Source of the DNA: Chitinophaga alhagiae
GTDB taxonomy: Bacteria; Bacteroidota; Bacteroidia; Chitinophagales; Chitinophagaceae
Length of the DNA stretch: 64,000 nucleotides
Assembly (NCBI RefSeq): GCF_003568665.1
Contig: NZ_QXMH01000002.1
Location: forward strand, 744,001-808,000
Direction: 5' to 3'
Made by a program: the position numbers and the translations under genes. Of the stretch, positions 27,050-35,427 are shown in pieces. How positions within the stretch are numbered: the first letter of the stretch is position 1; each line of letters begins with the position of its first letter. Under the pieces are notes generated by a model, which did no database searches, was not told the DNA's origin, and saw only the letters and a program-made list of their open reading frames with translations.

Positions 27050-27122
27050 TGGATCGCAATATCCCGCCACGCCACTCATCACTTGCCCCCAAAAAGTACC
27101 GGATATTTTTTTAGCTTTAAGT

Positions 27123-28205
27123 ATGCTGAAACCGTATATCCTTGTATGCCCGCTGCTGCTATGCGCAGCCTTGCTGAAAGCCCAGGTGATGGACTTTGAA
27201 AAGTATGATCCCGTATCTACCCTGGTAGTGCCCGGGCACCCGCTGAAAAAAGCGAAATTCCCTTTTATAGACGTACACAACCACCAGCGCGGCCTGGGCA
27301 ATGGCAACCTGAACGGTGTGCTCAAAGACATGGACGCCCTCAACATGAAAGTGATGGTGAACCTCAGCGGGGGCAACGGGCAGGGCCTGAAGAACATGAC
27401 GGACAATATTAAGACCCATGCGCCCAAACGTTTCATCGTGTTCGCCAACGTTGATTTTAACGGCATAGGGGAGCCGGGCTGGACGGAAAAGGCCGCGCAG
27501 CGGCTGGCGGAAGATGTGAAGAACGGCGCCAACGGCCTGAAGGTGTTCAAAAACCTGGGCCTCAGCGTGAGAGACAATGCCGGCAAACGGGTGCCTATAG
27601 ATGATCCGCGGCTGGATGCCATCTGGGCCAAATGCGGGGAGCTGAAAATACCCGTGCTCATACACGCGGCAGACCCCCAGCCTTTCTGGGGCCCGGAAGA
27701 TAATACCAACGAACGCTGGCTGGAGCTGAAAACCCACCCCGGCCGTAAACGCGGAGATGCCAATCCCGTTCCCTGGCAGCAGATCATAGACGAAGAGCAC
27801 CGCATGTTCAAAAAACATCCCCGCACCATCTTCATCAATGCCCACTTTGGCTGGTATGCCAACAACCTCGGCCACCTCGGCCGGCTGATGGACCAGATGC
27901 CGAACATGTACGTGGAGTTCGGGGCCGTTATTGCGGAACTGGGCCGGCAGCCCAAAATGGCGCGGCAGTTCTTTGAGAAGTACCAGGACAGGATACTGTT
28001 TGGCAAAGACTCCTGGCAGCCTGACGAGTACGCTACCTACTTCCGCGTGCTGGAAACGGCAGACGAATATTTCCCCTACCATAAAAAATACCATGCCTTC
28101 TGGCGCATGTACGGCATGGACCTGCCGGATGATATCCTGAAGAAGGTATATTATAAAAATGCACTGAAAATCATACCCCATATAGATAAAAGCCTCTTCG
28201 AGTAG
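27123..28205 (+). CDS. Secreted amidohydrolase family protein
   Basis: A 360-residue exported TIM-barrel hydrolase. The frame is open from 26913, inside the preceding gene, but ATG at 27123 opens on the signal peptide MLKPYILVCPLLLCAALLKAQ. The first metal site is FIDVHNHQRG (HxH-like), followed by VLIHAADP, TIFINAHFGWYANN and LFGKDSW, the pattern of the amidohydrolase-2 family with metal ligands His, His and Asp. Members include decarboxylases and lactone hydrolases of aromatic and sugar acids; the secreted Bacteroidota group is uncharacterised. It is a single gene between the S41 peptidase and the sigma factor. Confidence 0.85.
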   Translation: MLKPYILVCPLLLCAALLKAQVMDFEKYDPVSTLVVPGHPLKKAKFPFIDVHNHQRGLGNGNLNGVLKDMDALNMKVMVNLSGGNGQGLKNMTDNIKTHAPKRFIVFANVDFNGIGEPGWTEKAAQRLAEDVKNGANGLKVFKNLGLSVRDNAGKRVPIDDPRLDAIWAKCGELKIPVLIHAADPQPFWGPEDNTNERWLELKTHPGRKRGDANPVPWQQIIDEEHRMFKKHPRTIFINAHFGWYANNLGHLGRLMDQMPNMYVEFGAVIAELGRQPKMARQFFEKYQDRILFGKDSWQPDEYATYFRVLETADEYFPYHKKYHAFWRMYGMDLPDDILKKVYYKNALKIIPHIDKSLFE

Positions 28206-28300
28206 CCCGTTGGGGAAAAAGGGATTTGGATTTCAAAGTAATTTGCTAATTTTAATGTGGTCTACGTTATGTATTGAAATTCCACTATTCCTGTTCTTCC

Positions 28301-28891
28301 ATGGAGTCTGCTAACAATGAAAAAGAGCTGATATGCTGTTCCGCAGAAGGAGATGAAGCCGCGTTCGCCTCCCTGTTCAGGATATACCGCCACAAGCTGT
28401 ACGGTTTTTTGCTCCGTGCCACCGGCTCGCCTGAAACAGCGGAAGACGTGATCCAGGATGTGTTCCTCAAGCTCTGGAAAGACCGGCAAAACCTTGTTCA
28501 TATCGAACAGTTTGGCGGGTACGTATACCGCATGGCCCAGAACCGGGTGATCAACTCCCTCAAAAGAATGGCAAAGGAAACGCTCATCCTCGAAGAGCTG
28601 CGGAAGGCACAGCCTGTTGCTGCTGCCGATGCGGAAGAGCAATTGTCCAGCAAGGAGGTGCAAAACAACCTGCTTTCCGCCCTCAACACGCTGACGCCCA
28701 AGCAAAAGCTGGTATTCACCCTCAGCCGGGAGCAGGGGCTGAAGCACGAGGAAATTGCCGCTTTCCTCAAAATATCCCCTTCTACCGTCAATAACCATAT
28801 GATAGAGGCCCTGCGCCAGTTGCGCCGGCAAATGAGCGTATCGCCCGAAACCTGCAGCCTGCTGCTGATAGCGCTGCTTTTCCTGCCCTGA
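28301..28891 (+). CDS. ECF RNA polymerase sigma factor of SusCD locus 1
   Basis: A 196-residue ECF sigma-70 factor. Region 2 runs about residues 15-85 (FASLFRIYRHKLYGFLL, AEDVIQDVFLKLW, YVYRMAQNRVINSLKR) and region 4 about 130-185 (LSALNTLTPKQKLVFTLSREQGLKHEEIAAFLKISPSTVNNHM). An upstream ATG at 28274 is in frame; ATG at 28301 fits the family better. The C-terminus ends in a hydrophobic tail (LLLIALLFLP). It precedes a FecR gene by 73 bases and SusC/SusD genes: the standard Bacteroidota trans-envelope signalling set, in which substrate at SusC frees the sigma factor. Confidence 0.93.
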   Translation: MESANNEKELICCSAEGDEAAFASLFRIYRHKLYGFLLRATGSPETAEDVIQDVFLKLWKDRQNLVHIEQFGGYVYRMAQNRVINSLKRMAKETLILEELRKAQPVAAADAEEQLSSKEVQNNLLSALNTLTPKQKLVFTLSREQGLKHEEIAAFLKISPSTVNNHMIEALRQLRRQMSVSPETCSLLLIALLFLP

Positions 28892-28964
28892 AATTTTTTT
28901 TACGGAAAACTAGGTATCTCTTCTTTCCCGCTTGTCTATTTAGCAGGAAGATAAATCACTCACC

Positions 28965-30134
28965 ATGTTGAGAGAACGCTTACAATACCTGGTAAACAGG
29001 TATTTCAACGGTACCTGTACGGAAGATGAGCAAAAGGAACTGGCCCGCTGGATAGATACAGCGGGTAATGACAGCGCTTTGAAGGAACTGCTGGAAGAGG
29101 CCTGGAGCGGCTATCAGCCGGATGTGTCCATGCCGGAAGACATGTCTGGCAGGATATTGTCTGCCGTTTTTGTGCAGGAAAAACCCGTTGCCGCGCCGCT
29201 GCGCCGCCTGCAACGCTGGTGGCCCGCCGCGGCCGCCGCGGTAATGCTGCTGCTGGCCGGCGCCGGTTATCTCCTCAGGGGGAAAGACGCAGTCAGCCCC
29301 GTAGCGGAGCTGCCCCGCTACCGCAACGAGGTGCCGGCGGGCGGCAACAAAGCCGTGCTCACATTGGGAGATGGTACGGTCATTACGCTGGATAGCGCGG
29401 CCAATGGCGTGCTGGCGCGGCAGGGTAATATAAATGTGGTGAAAACCGCCAACGGCCAGCTGAGCTACCAGGGCCATAACAGTTTCGGGAATGTGAACGA
29501 GTTCAATACCATGCGTACGCCAAGGGGCGGGGAGTACCGCCTCACCCTGCCAGACGGTACCCTGGTATGGCTCAATGCCGCCTCTTCCATCACCTTTCCG
29601 GTAGCTTTTGCAAGCAGCGAAAGGGCGGTAAAGGTAACAGGCGAAGTGTACTTTGAGGTGGCGCATAACCCCGCCAAACCCTTCCGCGTTACCGCCGGCA
29701 ACACTACGGTAGAAGTGCTGGGCACGCATTTTAATATCAACGCGTACCAGGAGGAAGAGGCCGTGAGGACCACCCTGCTGGAAGGCGCCGTGAAAATAAG
29801 CACCCGTTATGAGCGTACGGTGCTTGACCCCGGCCAGCAGGCCCGGGTAACCAGCGCCGGCCGTATGAGCGTGGCGGACAATGTAGACCTGGACGAAGTG
29901 ATGGCCTGGAAGAACGGTTACTTCCAGTTTAATGATGCGGACATGGCCAGCGTAATGCGGCAGCTGGCAAACTGGTACGATATTACCGTTACCTATGAAG
30001 ACGGATGGGTGCCGGAAAGGAGCTTCGGCGGCGGCATGCAGCGCTCCCTGCCACTCACCAAAGTATTGAAGATACTGGAAGAGAACAATGTGAGGTTCAA
30101 AATTGAAGGAAGGAACATCACGGTACTGAAATAG
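28965..30134 (+). CDS. FecR family anti-sigma factor of SusCD locus 1
   Basis: A 389-residue inner-membrane protein. The cytoplasmic part (1-80) binds the sigma factor; a single membrane span lies at about 84-103 (WWPAAAAAVMLLLAGAGYLL). The periplasmic FecR domain is about 180-285 (TPRGGEYRLTLPDGTLVWLNAASSI, VTGEVYFEVAHNPAKPF, VEVLGTHFNI). The C-terminal DUF4974 domain is about 315-389 (FQFNDADMASVMRQLANWYDI). It passes the signal from the STN domain of the SusC receptor downstream to the sigma factor. The length is typical. Confidence 0.93.
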   Translation: MLRERLQYLVNRYFNGTCTEDEQKELARWIDTAGNDSALKELLEEAWSGYQPDVSMPEDMSGRILSAVFVQEKPVAAPLRRLQRWWPAAAAAVMLLLAGAGYLLRGKDAVSPVAELPRYRNEVPAGGNKAVLTLGDGTVITLDSAANGVLARQGNINVVKTANGQLSYQGHNSFGNVNEFNTMRTPRGGEYRLTLPDGTLVWLNAASSITFPVAFASSERAVKVTGEVYFEVAHNPAKPFRVTAGNTTVEVLGTHFNINAYQEEEAVRTTLLEGAVKISTRYERTVLDPGQQARVTSAGRMSVADNVDLDEVMAWKNGYFQFNDADMASVMRQLANWYDITVTYEDGWVPERSFGGGMQRSLPLTKVLKILEENNVRFKIEGRNITVLK

Positions 30135-30268
30135 AAAAACTGATCAATAACAGCCCGGTCAAAAAAAAGCCAGAAATGCTGCGAACATCTCTGGCGGACG
30201 TTTGGCAGGGAACGAACAAAAACAATCGGCTAGAACTGCCTATTCATTCAACCAAACAATGCAAATGT

Positions 30269-33200
30269 ATGCAATTTAAATTTATCGCTCTTTGCAAGCG
30301 GACAGCTGCCGCTATTCCGCTGCCTGTATCATCCGCAGGTGCTGTTTACCACAAATTCCATCCGCGACACTCAACCAAAATGTTGTTAGCGATGAAGTTA
30401 ACATTAGTGCTAATTATGCTGGCTATGCTCAATGCAAGCGCTGCAGTGTACTCTCAGACAGTGAGCTTTACCGGGAAAAATGTGAAACTCAAAACGATCT
30501 TTTCGGCCATCAGGAAGCAGACCGGTTATGTGGTATTTTACGATAACCAACTGGTAAAGGCTGCCCGGCCGGTTACCATATCCATGCAGCACGCGTCTAT
30601 AGATGCGCTGCTTTCCGCCGCGCTGGAAGGGCAGGGGCTTACCTATTCCATTACAGACAAAACCATTGCCATCCGCAAGCAAACGCTTAACGTCAGGAAA
30701 ATACCCGACCTGGTGTTTTTCCCGCCGCCACCGGTAGTGATCACCGGTAAGGTAACGGACGATACCGGAGACCCCCTGCCCGGCGTTACCATTATGGTGC
30801 AGGGCACTACCAGGGGTACCACCACCGATGAAAAGGGTGAGTTCAAACTCAGCAATATTGACGATAACGCCACGCTGGTATTTACCTATATCGGTTTTGA
30901 AAAATACAGCGTTGTTCTCAACGGGCAGAAGAACCTGCAGGTGAAACTGACCAAAGCGCTTGATACCGCGCTGGAAGGCGTGGTAGTAGTGGGGTACGGC
31001 TCCATGAAAAAGGCGGACCTCACCGGCGCGGTATCTGCCGTACAGGGAGAGGCCATTACCGAACGTAAAACGGCACAGATATCCACCGCCCTGCAGGGCG
31101 CCATGCCGGGCGTAATGGTAACCCGCAGCAGCAGCGCGCCGGGTGCTACCGCCAATATCCGCATCAGGGGCATTACCACCATTGGTGAGGCCAACCCGCT
31201 CATTATCCTGGACGGCGTACCTATTGATGATATTAACTCCATCAACCCGAATGATGTGGAAAGCATCTCCGTATTGAAAGATGCGGCCTCCGCTTCCATC
31301 TACGGTTCCCGGGCAGCGGCCGGCGTTATTGTAGTAACGTCCAAACGTGCCACGGGCAACCAGCTGAGCATGGACTACTCTTATGAATACGGTATTGAAA
31401 AGGCCACCAAACTGCCAGACTATGTGGATGTGGTACGGTACATGCAGCTCACCAACGAGCTGCGCTGGAATGATAACGGCAACAATGCCAACGAGTACCC
31501 TACCTACCCGAAGGCCACGGTAGATAATTATTTTCAGCTCCATGCAGAAAACCCAGATGAATACCCGAATACAGACTGGCGCGGACTGATGCTGAAAAGC
31601 TACGCCCCGCGTCAAAGCCACATACTGGGCATCAACGCGGCCGGCAAGAACGTACGTTCCAAGGTATCTTTCGGGTACGATGACCTGGGCGCGTTGTATG
31701 AAGGCCGTACCTACAAGCGCCTCACCGTCCGCATGAACAACGATATCACCATCAACAAATACCTCACCTCCAGCGTAGACCTGAACTTCCGGCGTACCAA
31801 CATAGACCAGCCGGTAGTAGTGCCGTTCTATAAAATGAGCATTATGCCGCCGCTGTACGCCGCCGAATGGTCAGACGGGCGCATTGGCGCGGGGAAGGAC
31901 GGCGCCAATATCTACGCCCAAATGAAGCACGGCGGTTTCAGCAAGGAATGGTATAACCAGCTGGGCGGTAAACTGGGACTGGATTTTACGCCCATTGAAG
32001 GGCTGAAGCTCTCCGGCGTGGTATCTCCTTTCCTGAACTTCAACAAAACAAAAACCTTTAAACGCAAGATAGAATATACCAGCTGGAGCAATCCCAATTC
32101 TCCCGCCGGCTACATCCAGGACGCGCCGGAAACCAAACTGAACGAAGAGCGCAATGACAGTTACCGGTACACCGTCCAGTTCCTGGCCAACTATACCAAA
32201 CAGCTGGGTGGCCATAACATCAACCTGCTGGGCGGTTATGAGTACTTCAAGGCATTCAACGAGAGCCTGAGCGCCTACCGCGGGCAGTATGTGCTCACAT
32301 CTTACCCCTACCTCAACCTGGGGCCGCTGGAGTTCAGGGACAATAGCGGCGCCGCCAGCGAGAACGCTTACCGCTCCTGGTTTGGGCGGGTAATGTACAA
32401 CTACCGGGATAAATACCTGCTGCAGGCCAACGTCCGGTACGACGCTTCTTCCCGCTTTGCCCGGGGGTACCGCTGGGGAGCTTTCCCCTCTGTGTCCGCC
32501 GGCTGGGTAGTATCAGAAGAGCAGTTTATGAAAAGGCTGGCGCCGTGGATGTCTTTCTTCAAGGTACGCGCCTCCTGGGGCACGCTGGGCAACGAACGCA
32601 TCGGCAACTACCCCTACCAGGCCATTCTTAACTTTGAGAACAACTCCCTGTTCTACCAGGGCAACACCGTGGTGTCTGCCCAGTCAGCCGCGCAATGGCA
32701 ATATGTGATCCGCGATATTTCCTGGGAAACAACGGCTTCCACAGACATCGGTATTGACCTGAACGTGCTGGACAACCGCCTGCGGTTTACCGGTGACTAT
32801 TTCAAAAAGACCACCAGTGATATGCTGTTGCCGCTGGAGATCCCGGATTTTATCGGCTTCGACAATCCTGACCAGAACACGGGTAAAATGTTCACCACAG
32901 GCTGGGAGTTTATGGTAAGCTGGAGCGACAAGGTGAATGATTTCAGCTACAGCGTGTCTGCCAACCTCTCTGACTTCCGCTCCCGCATGGGAGACCTGGG
33001 CGGTACGGAGTTCCTGGGAGACCAGATCAAGAAACAGGGCAGTGAATTTAATGAATGGTACGGTTACATTTCAGACGGGCTTTTCCAGACGCAGGAAGAC
33101 GTGGACAAATACCCCAAGAACAACGCCAATGTGCGGCCGGGCGATGTGCGTTACCGCGATATCAGCGGCCCCAACGGTGTGCCGGACGGTAAAATTTCAC

Positions 33201-33721
33201 CGGAGTATGACCGCGTATTGCTGGGCGGCTCGCTGCCCCGCTATATGTACGGCGCTACCCTGCAGGCCGGTTACAAAAACTGGAGCCTGGGCGTGGTGCT
33301 GCAGGGCGTAGGCAAACAAAACTCCCGCCTGTCTGCAGACATTGTGCGCCCGCTGATGGAAAACTACGGCGGCTTCCCCGTGATCATAGACGGCAACAGC
33401 TGGAGCAAATACAATACGCCGGAACAGAACCTGCAGGTGCGGTACCCCCGGTACAGCAATACATCCGCCGGCAGCAACTATCTGCTGTCTGACTACTGGC
33501 TGATCAACGGGGGGTACTTCCGCCTCAAGAACATCAACCTGGCCTACAACCTGCCCAAGAGCCTGGTGCAGAGGGCCAAGGTGCAGGGTATACGTTTATA
33601 CGCTACTGCTACAGACCTGCTCTCCGTTCACAAGTTCCCGAAAGGCTGGGACCCTGAGCAGAATGCCCTGGGTTATCCTATTACCGTTACGTACCTGGTG
33701 GGCGCATCTGTTAAATTCTAA
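30269..33721 (+). CDS. SusC/RagA TonB-linked outer membrane receptor 1, with STN domain
   Basis: About 1150 residues from ATG 30269. The leader has a Chitinophagaceae-type extension before the hydrophobic core MKLTLVLIMLAMLNASAAVYSQ. The mature protein has an STN domain (about 60-120, KLKTIFSAIRKQTGYVVFYDNQL) that signals to FecR, a CarboxypepD-like domain (ITGKVTDDTGDPLPGVTI), a TonB-box-like VVVGYGSMKK, a plug (NPLIILDGVPIDD, SISVLKDAASASIYGSRAAAGVIVV), and a 22-strand barrel to the end (GASVKF). It imports a large glycan or other ligand with the SusD lipoprotein 12 bases downstream. Ligand is unknown; no glycosidase is in this operon. Confidence 0.95.
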   Translation: MQFKFIALCKRTAAAIPLPVSSAGAVYHKFHPRHSTKMLLAMKLTLVLIMLAMLNASAAVYSQTVSFTGKNVKLKTIFSAIRKQTGYVVFYDNQLVKAARPVTISMQHASIDALLSAALEGQGLTYSITDKTIAIRKQTLNVRKIPDLVFFPPPPVVITGKVTDDTGDPLPGVTIMVQGTTRGTTTDEKGEFKLSNIDDNATLVFTYIGFEKYSVVLNGQKNLQVKLTKALDTALEGVVVVGYGSMKKADLTGAVSAVQGEAITERKTAQISTALQGAMPGVMVTRSSSAPGATANIRIRGITTIGEANPLIILDGVPIDDINSINPNDVESISVLKDAASASIYGSRAAAGVIVVTSKRATGNQLSMDYSYEYGIEKATKLPDYVDVVRYMQLTNELRWNDNGNNANEYPTYPKATVDNYFQLHAENPDEYPNTDWRGLMLKSYAPRQSHILGINAAGKNVRSKVSFGYDDLGALYEGRTYKRLTVRMNNDITINKYLTSSVDLNFRRTNIDQPVVVPFYKMSIMPPLYAAEWSDGRIGAGKDGANIYAQMKHGGFSKEWYNQLGGKLGLDFTPIEGLKLSGVVSPFLNFNKTKTFKRKIEYTSWSNPNSPAGYIQDAPETKLNEERNDSYRYTVQFLANYTKQLGGHNINLLGGYEYFKAFNESLSAYRGQYVLTSYPYLNLGPLEFRDNSGAASENAYRSWFGRVMYNYRDKYLLQANVRYDASSRFARGYRWGAFPSVSAGWVVSEEQFMKRLAPWMSFFKVRASWGTLGNERIGNYPYQAILNFENNSLFYQGNTVVSAQSAAQWQYVIRDISWETTASTDIGIDLNVLDNRLRFTGDYFKKTTSDMLLPLEIPDFIGFDNPDQNTGKMFTTGWEFMVSWSDKVNDFSYSVSANLSDFRSRMGDLGGTEFLGDQIKKQGSEFNEWYGYISDGLFQTQEDVDKYPKNNANVRPGDVRYRDISGPNGVPDGKISPEYDRVLLGGSLPRYMYGATLQAGYKNWSLGVVLQGVGKQNSRLSADIVRPLMENYGGFPVIIDGNSWSKYNTPEQNLQVRYPRYSNTSAGSNYLLSDYWLINGGYFRLKNINLAYNLPKSLVQRAKVQGIRLYATATDLLSVHKFPKGWDPEQNALGYPITVTYLVGASVKF

Positions 33722-33733
33722 AACCGCAACATC

Positions 33734-35425
33734 ATGAAACAAAGAATAATTATCGCTTTTGTCAGCTTTCTCTTTTTTATGTCGTCCTGCGGTAGCCTGG
33801 ACCTGAACCCGCTGTCAGATGGTTCCGGTGAAACCTGGAACTCCACGCCCGAAGAAATTGTGATGTCGCTGAACGGCCTGTACAAAGATGCGTTCTGGAT
33901 GGTAGACAGTGATGAATGGACGGACGATTTTGTGTACCGCGATGCCACCACGCCCATTACCGGCGCTACTATCAACGGCGAAACGGATTTTGTCAGAAGC
34001 TGGTGGGTCAATACCTATAAAGCCATTGCCCGCGCAAATGCCATTGTACTGAGCGTAGACAGGGCGTCAGATGCCCTGTCTGCCGCGCAGATCAGCCGCT
34101 ACTCCGCGGAGGCCCGCTTTGTACGAGCCTGCCAGTACTCCCGCCTGTTATCTCACTACGGCAACATCATCTACACGGAAGAAGAGCTGGATATTGAACA
34201 GGCTTTGCAGCTCAAGCAGATGGACAAAGCGGAGGTGCTGAAAAAGATATACACAGACTTTGACTCCGCCATCGCCAACCTGCCTAAAACATACGCCGGC
34301 ACGGAGCTGAAGCGCGCGTCTTCCGGGGCGGCCATGGCCATGAAAGCACGCATAGCCCTGCACATGGGAGACTATGCCACCGCCCGCGATGCCGCCAAGG
34401 CTTGCATAGACCTCAACCAGTACAAGCTCCATGCGGATTTTGGCAACCTCTTCCTGTCCAAAACCAAAAACTCCCTTGAAACTGTTTTCGGCCTGCCGCG
34501 TTCCATCGCCTTGAAGGTAACGCTGGGAGATTGCCAGAACTATGTAACCCGCAATGCCGGCGGGTGGGGCGCCAAAAACCCTTCCTGGGACCTGTTGTGC
34601 GCTTTTCTCTGTGACGACGGGCTGCCCATAGATGAATCGCCTCGGTTCAACCCCCGCCAGCCGTTCCTCAACCGCGATCCCCGTTGTGCCGCTACCATCA
34701 CGGAGTTCCAGACTACCCATCTCGGCTATGTATACCAGCCGCACCCGGATTCGCTGAAGGTGTTCAAGGTGTCTGACGGCAAGTATGTGGAGAATAAAGA
34801 TACCCGCTCGGTAGCCATCTTTGCCTCCTACAACGGCCTTGTACGGAAGAAAGGCGTTGATGCCGACTGGACGCAGAACTCCTGGACGGTTGAGCCGGAC
34901 AAGATCATTGTACGCTATGCAGACGTGCTGCTGATGTATGCTGAAGCAAAGATCGAACTGAATGAAATAGACCAGTCTGTGCTGGACGCCATCAACATAG
35001 TACGCGCCCGCGCGTACGGCGTAAGCTATACCGCTACCGGCGCTTATCCCGCCGTAACCGTTACGGACCAGGCGGCGCTGCGTAAAATATTGCGGGTGGA
35101 AAGAAGGATGGAATTTGCGCTGGAAGGCATCCGCTACATGGACATCATCCGCTGGCGGCTGGCCGGCAAGGTGTTGAACAGGCAAAACTTTGGCCTGCTG
35201 GACCCCGCAGACCTGCGCAGCAAGATCACCGGCCCCGGCCTCTGGTTCTTCCCCGAAACACCGCAGATAGATGAAGACGGTGTGCCTGATTTCTCGAACA
35301 TGTACGATGCGGGATTGATCAAACAGATCGCGCTGCGTAAATTTGATGAAACACGCCAGTACCTCTGGCCCATTCCTTCTACAGAAGTATTGATCAGCAA
35401 CCTGACACAGAACCCGAACTATTGA
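33734..35425 (+). CDS. SusD/RagB surface lipoprotein 1
   Basis: A 563-residue lipoprotein. The signal peptide ends in the lipobox MSSC (C about residue 19). The mature protein has the helical TPR-like scaffold of RagB/SusD: YKAIARANAIVLSVDRASDAL, AEARFVRACQYSRLLSHYGNI, ARIALHMGDYATARDAAKACIDL and the C-terminal region PDKIIVRYADVLLMYAEAKIELNE, with VERRMEFALEGIRYMDIIRWRLAGKVL. It captures ligand at the cell surface and acts as the lid of the SusC channel. The next gene starts two bases after its stop, which shows tight co-transcription with the redox-like genes. Confidence 0.95.
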   Translation: MKQRIIIAFVSFLFFMSSCGSLDLNPLSDGSGETWNSTPEEIVMSLNGLYKDAFWMVDSDEWTDDFVYRDATTPITGATINGETDFVRSWWVNTYKAIARANAIVLSVDRASDALSAAQISRYSAEARFVRACQYSRLLSHYGNIIYTEEELDIEQALQLKQMDKAEVLKKIYTDFDSAIANLPKTYAGTELKRASSGAAMAMKARIALHMGDYATARDAAKACIDLNQYKLHADFGNLFLSKTKNSLETVFGLPRSIALKVTLGDCQNYVTRNAGGWGAKNPSWDLLCAFLCDDGLPIDESPRFNPRQPFLNRDPRCAATITEFQTTHLGYVYQPHPDSLKVFKVSDGKYVENKDTRSVAIFASYNGLVRKKGVDADWTQNSWTVEPDKIIVRYADVLLMYAEAKIELNEIDQSVLDAINIVRARAYGVSYTATGAYPAVTVTDQAALRKILRVERRMEFALEGIRYMDIIRWRLAGKVLNRQNFGLLDPADLRSKITGPGLWFFPETPQIDEDGVPDFSNMYDAGLIKQIALRKFDETRQYLWPIPSTEVLISNLTQNPNY

Positions 35426-35427
35426 GC

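Noticed and set aside
26180-28006. 608-codon open frame on the minus strand
   Set aside because: Lies opposite the S41 peptidase and amidohydrolase genes, has no domain or signal, and its composition is that of an antisense shadow in GC-rich DNA.
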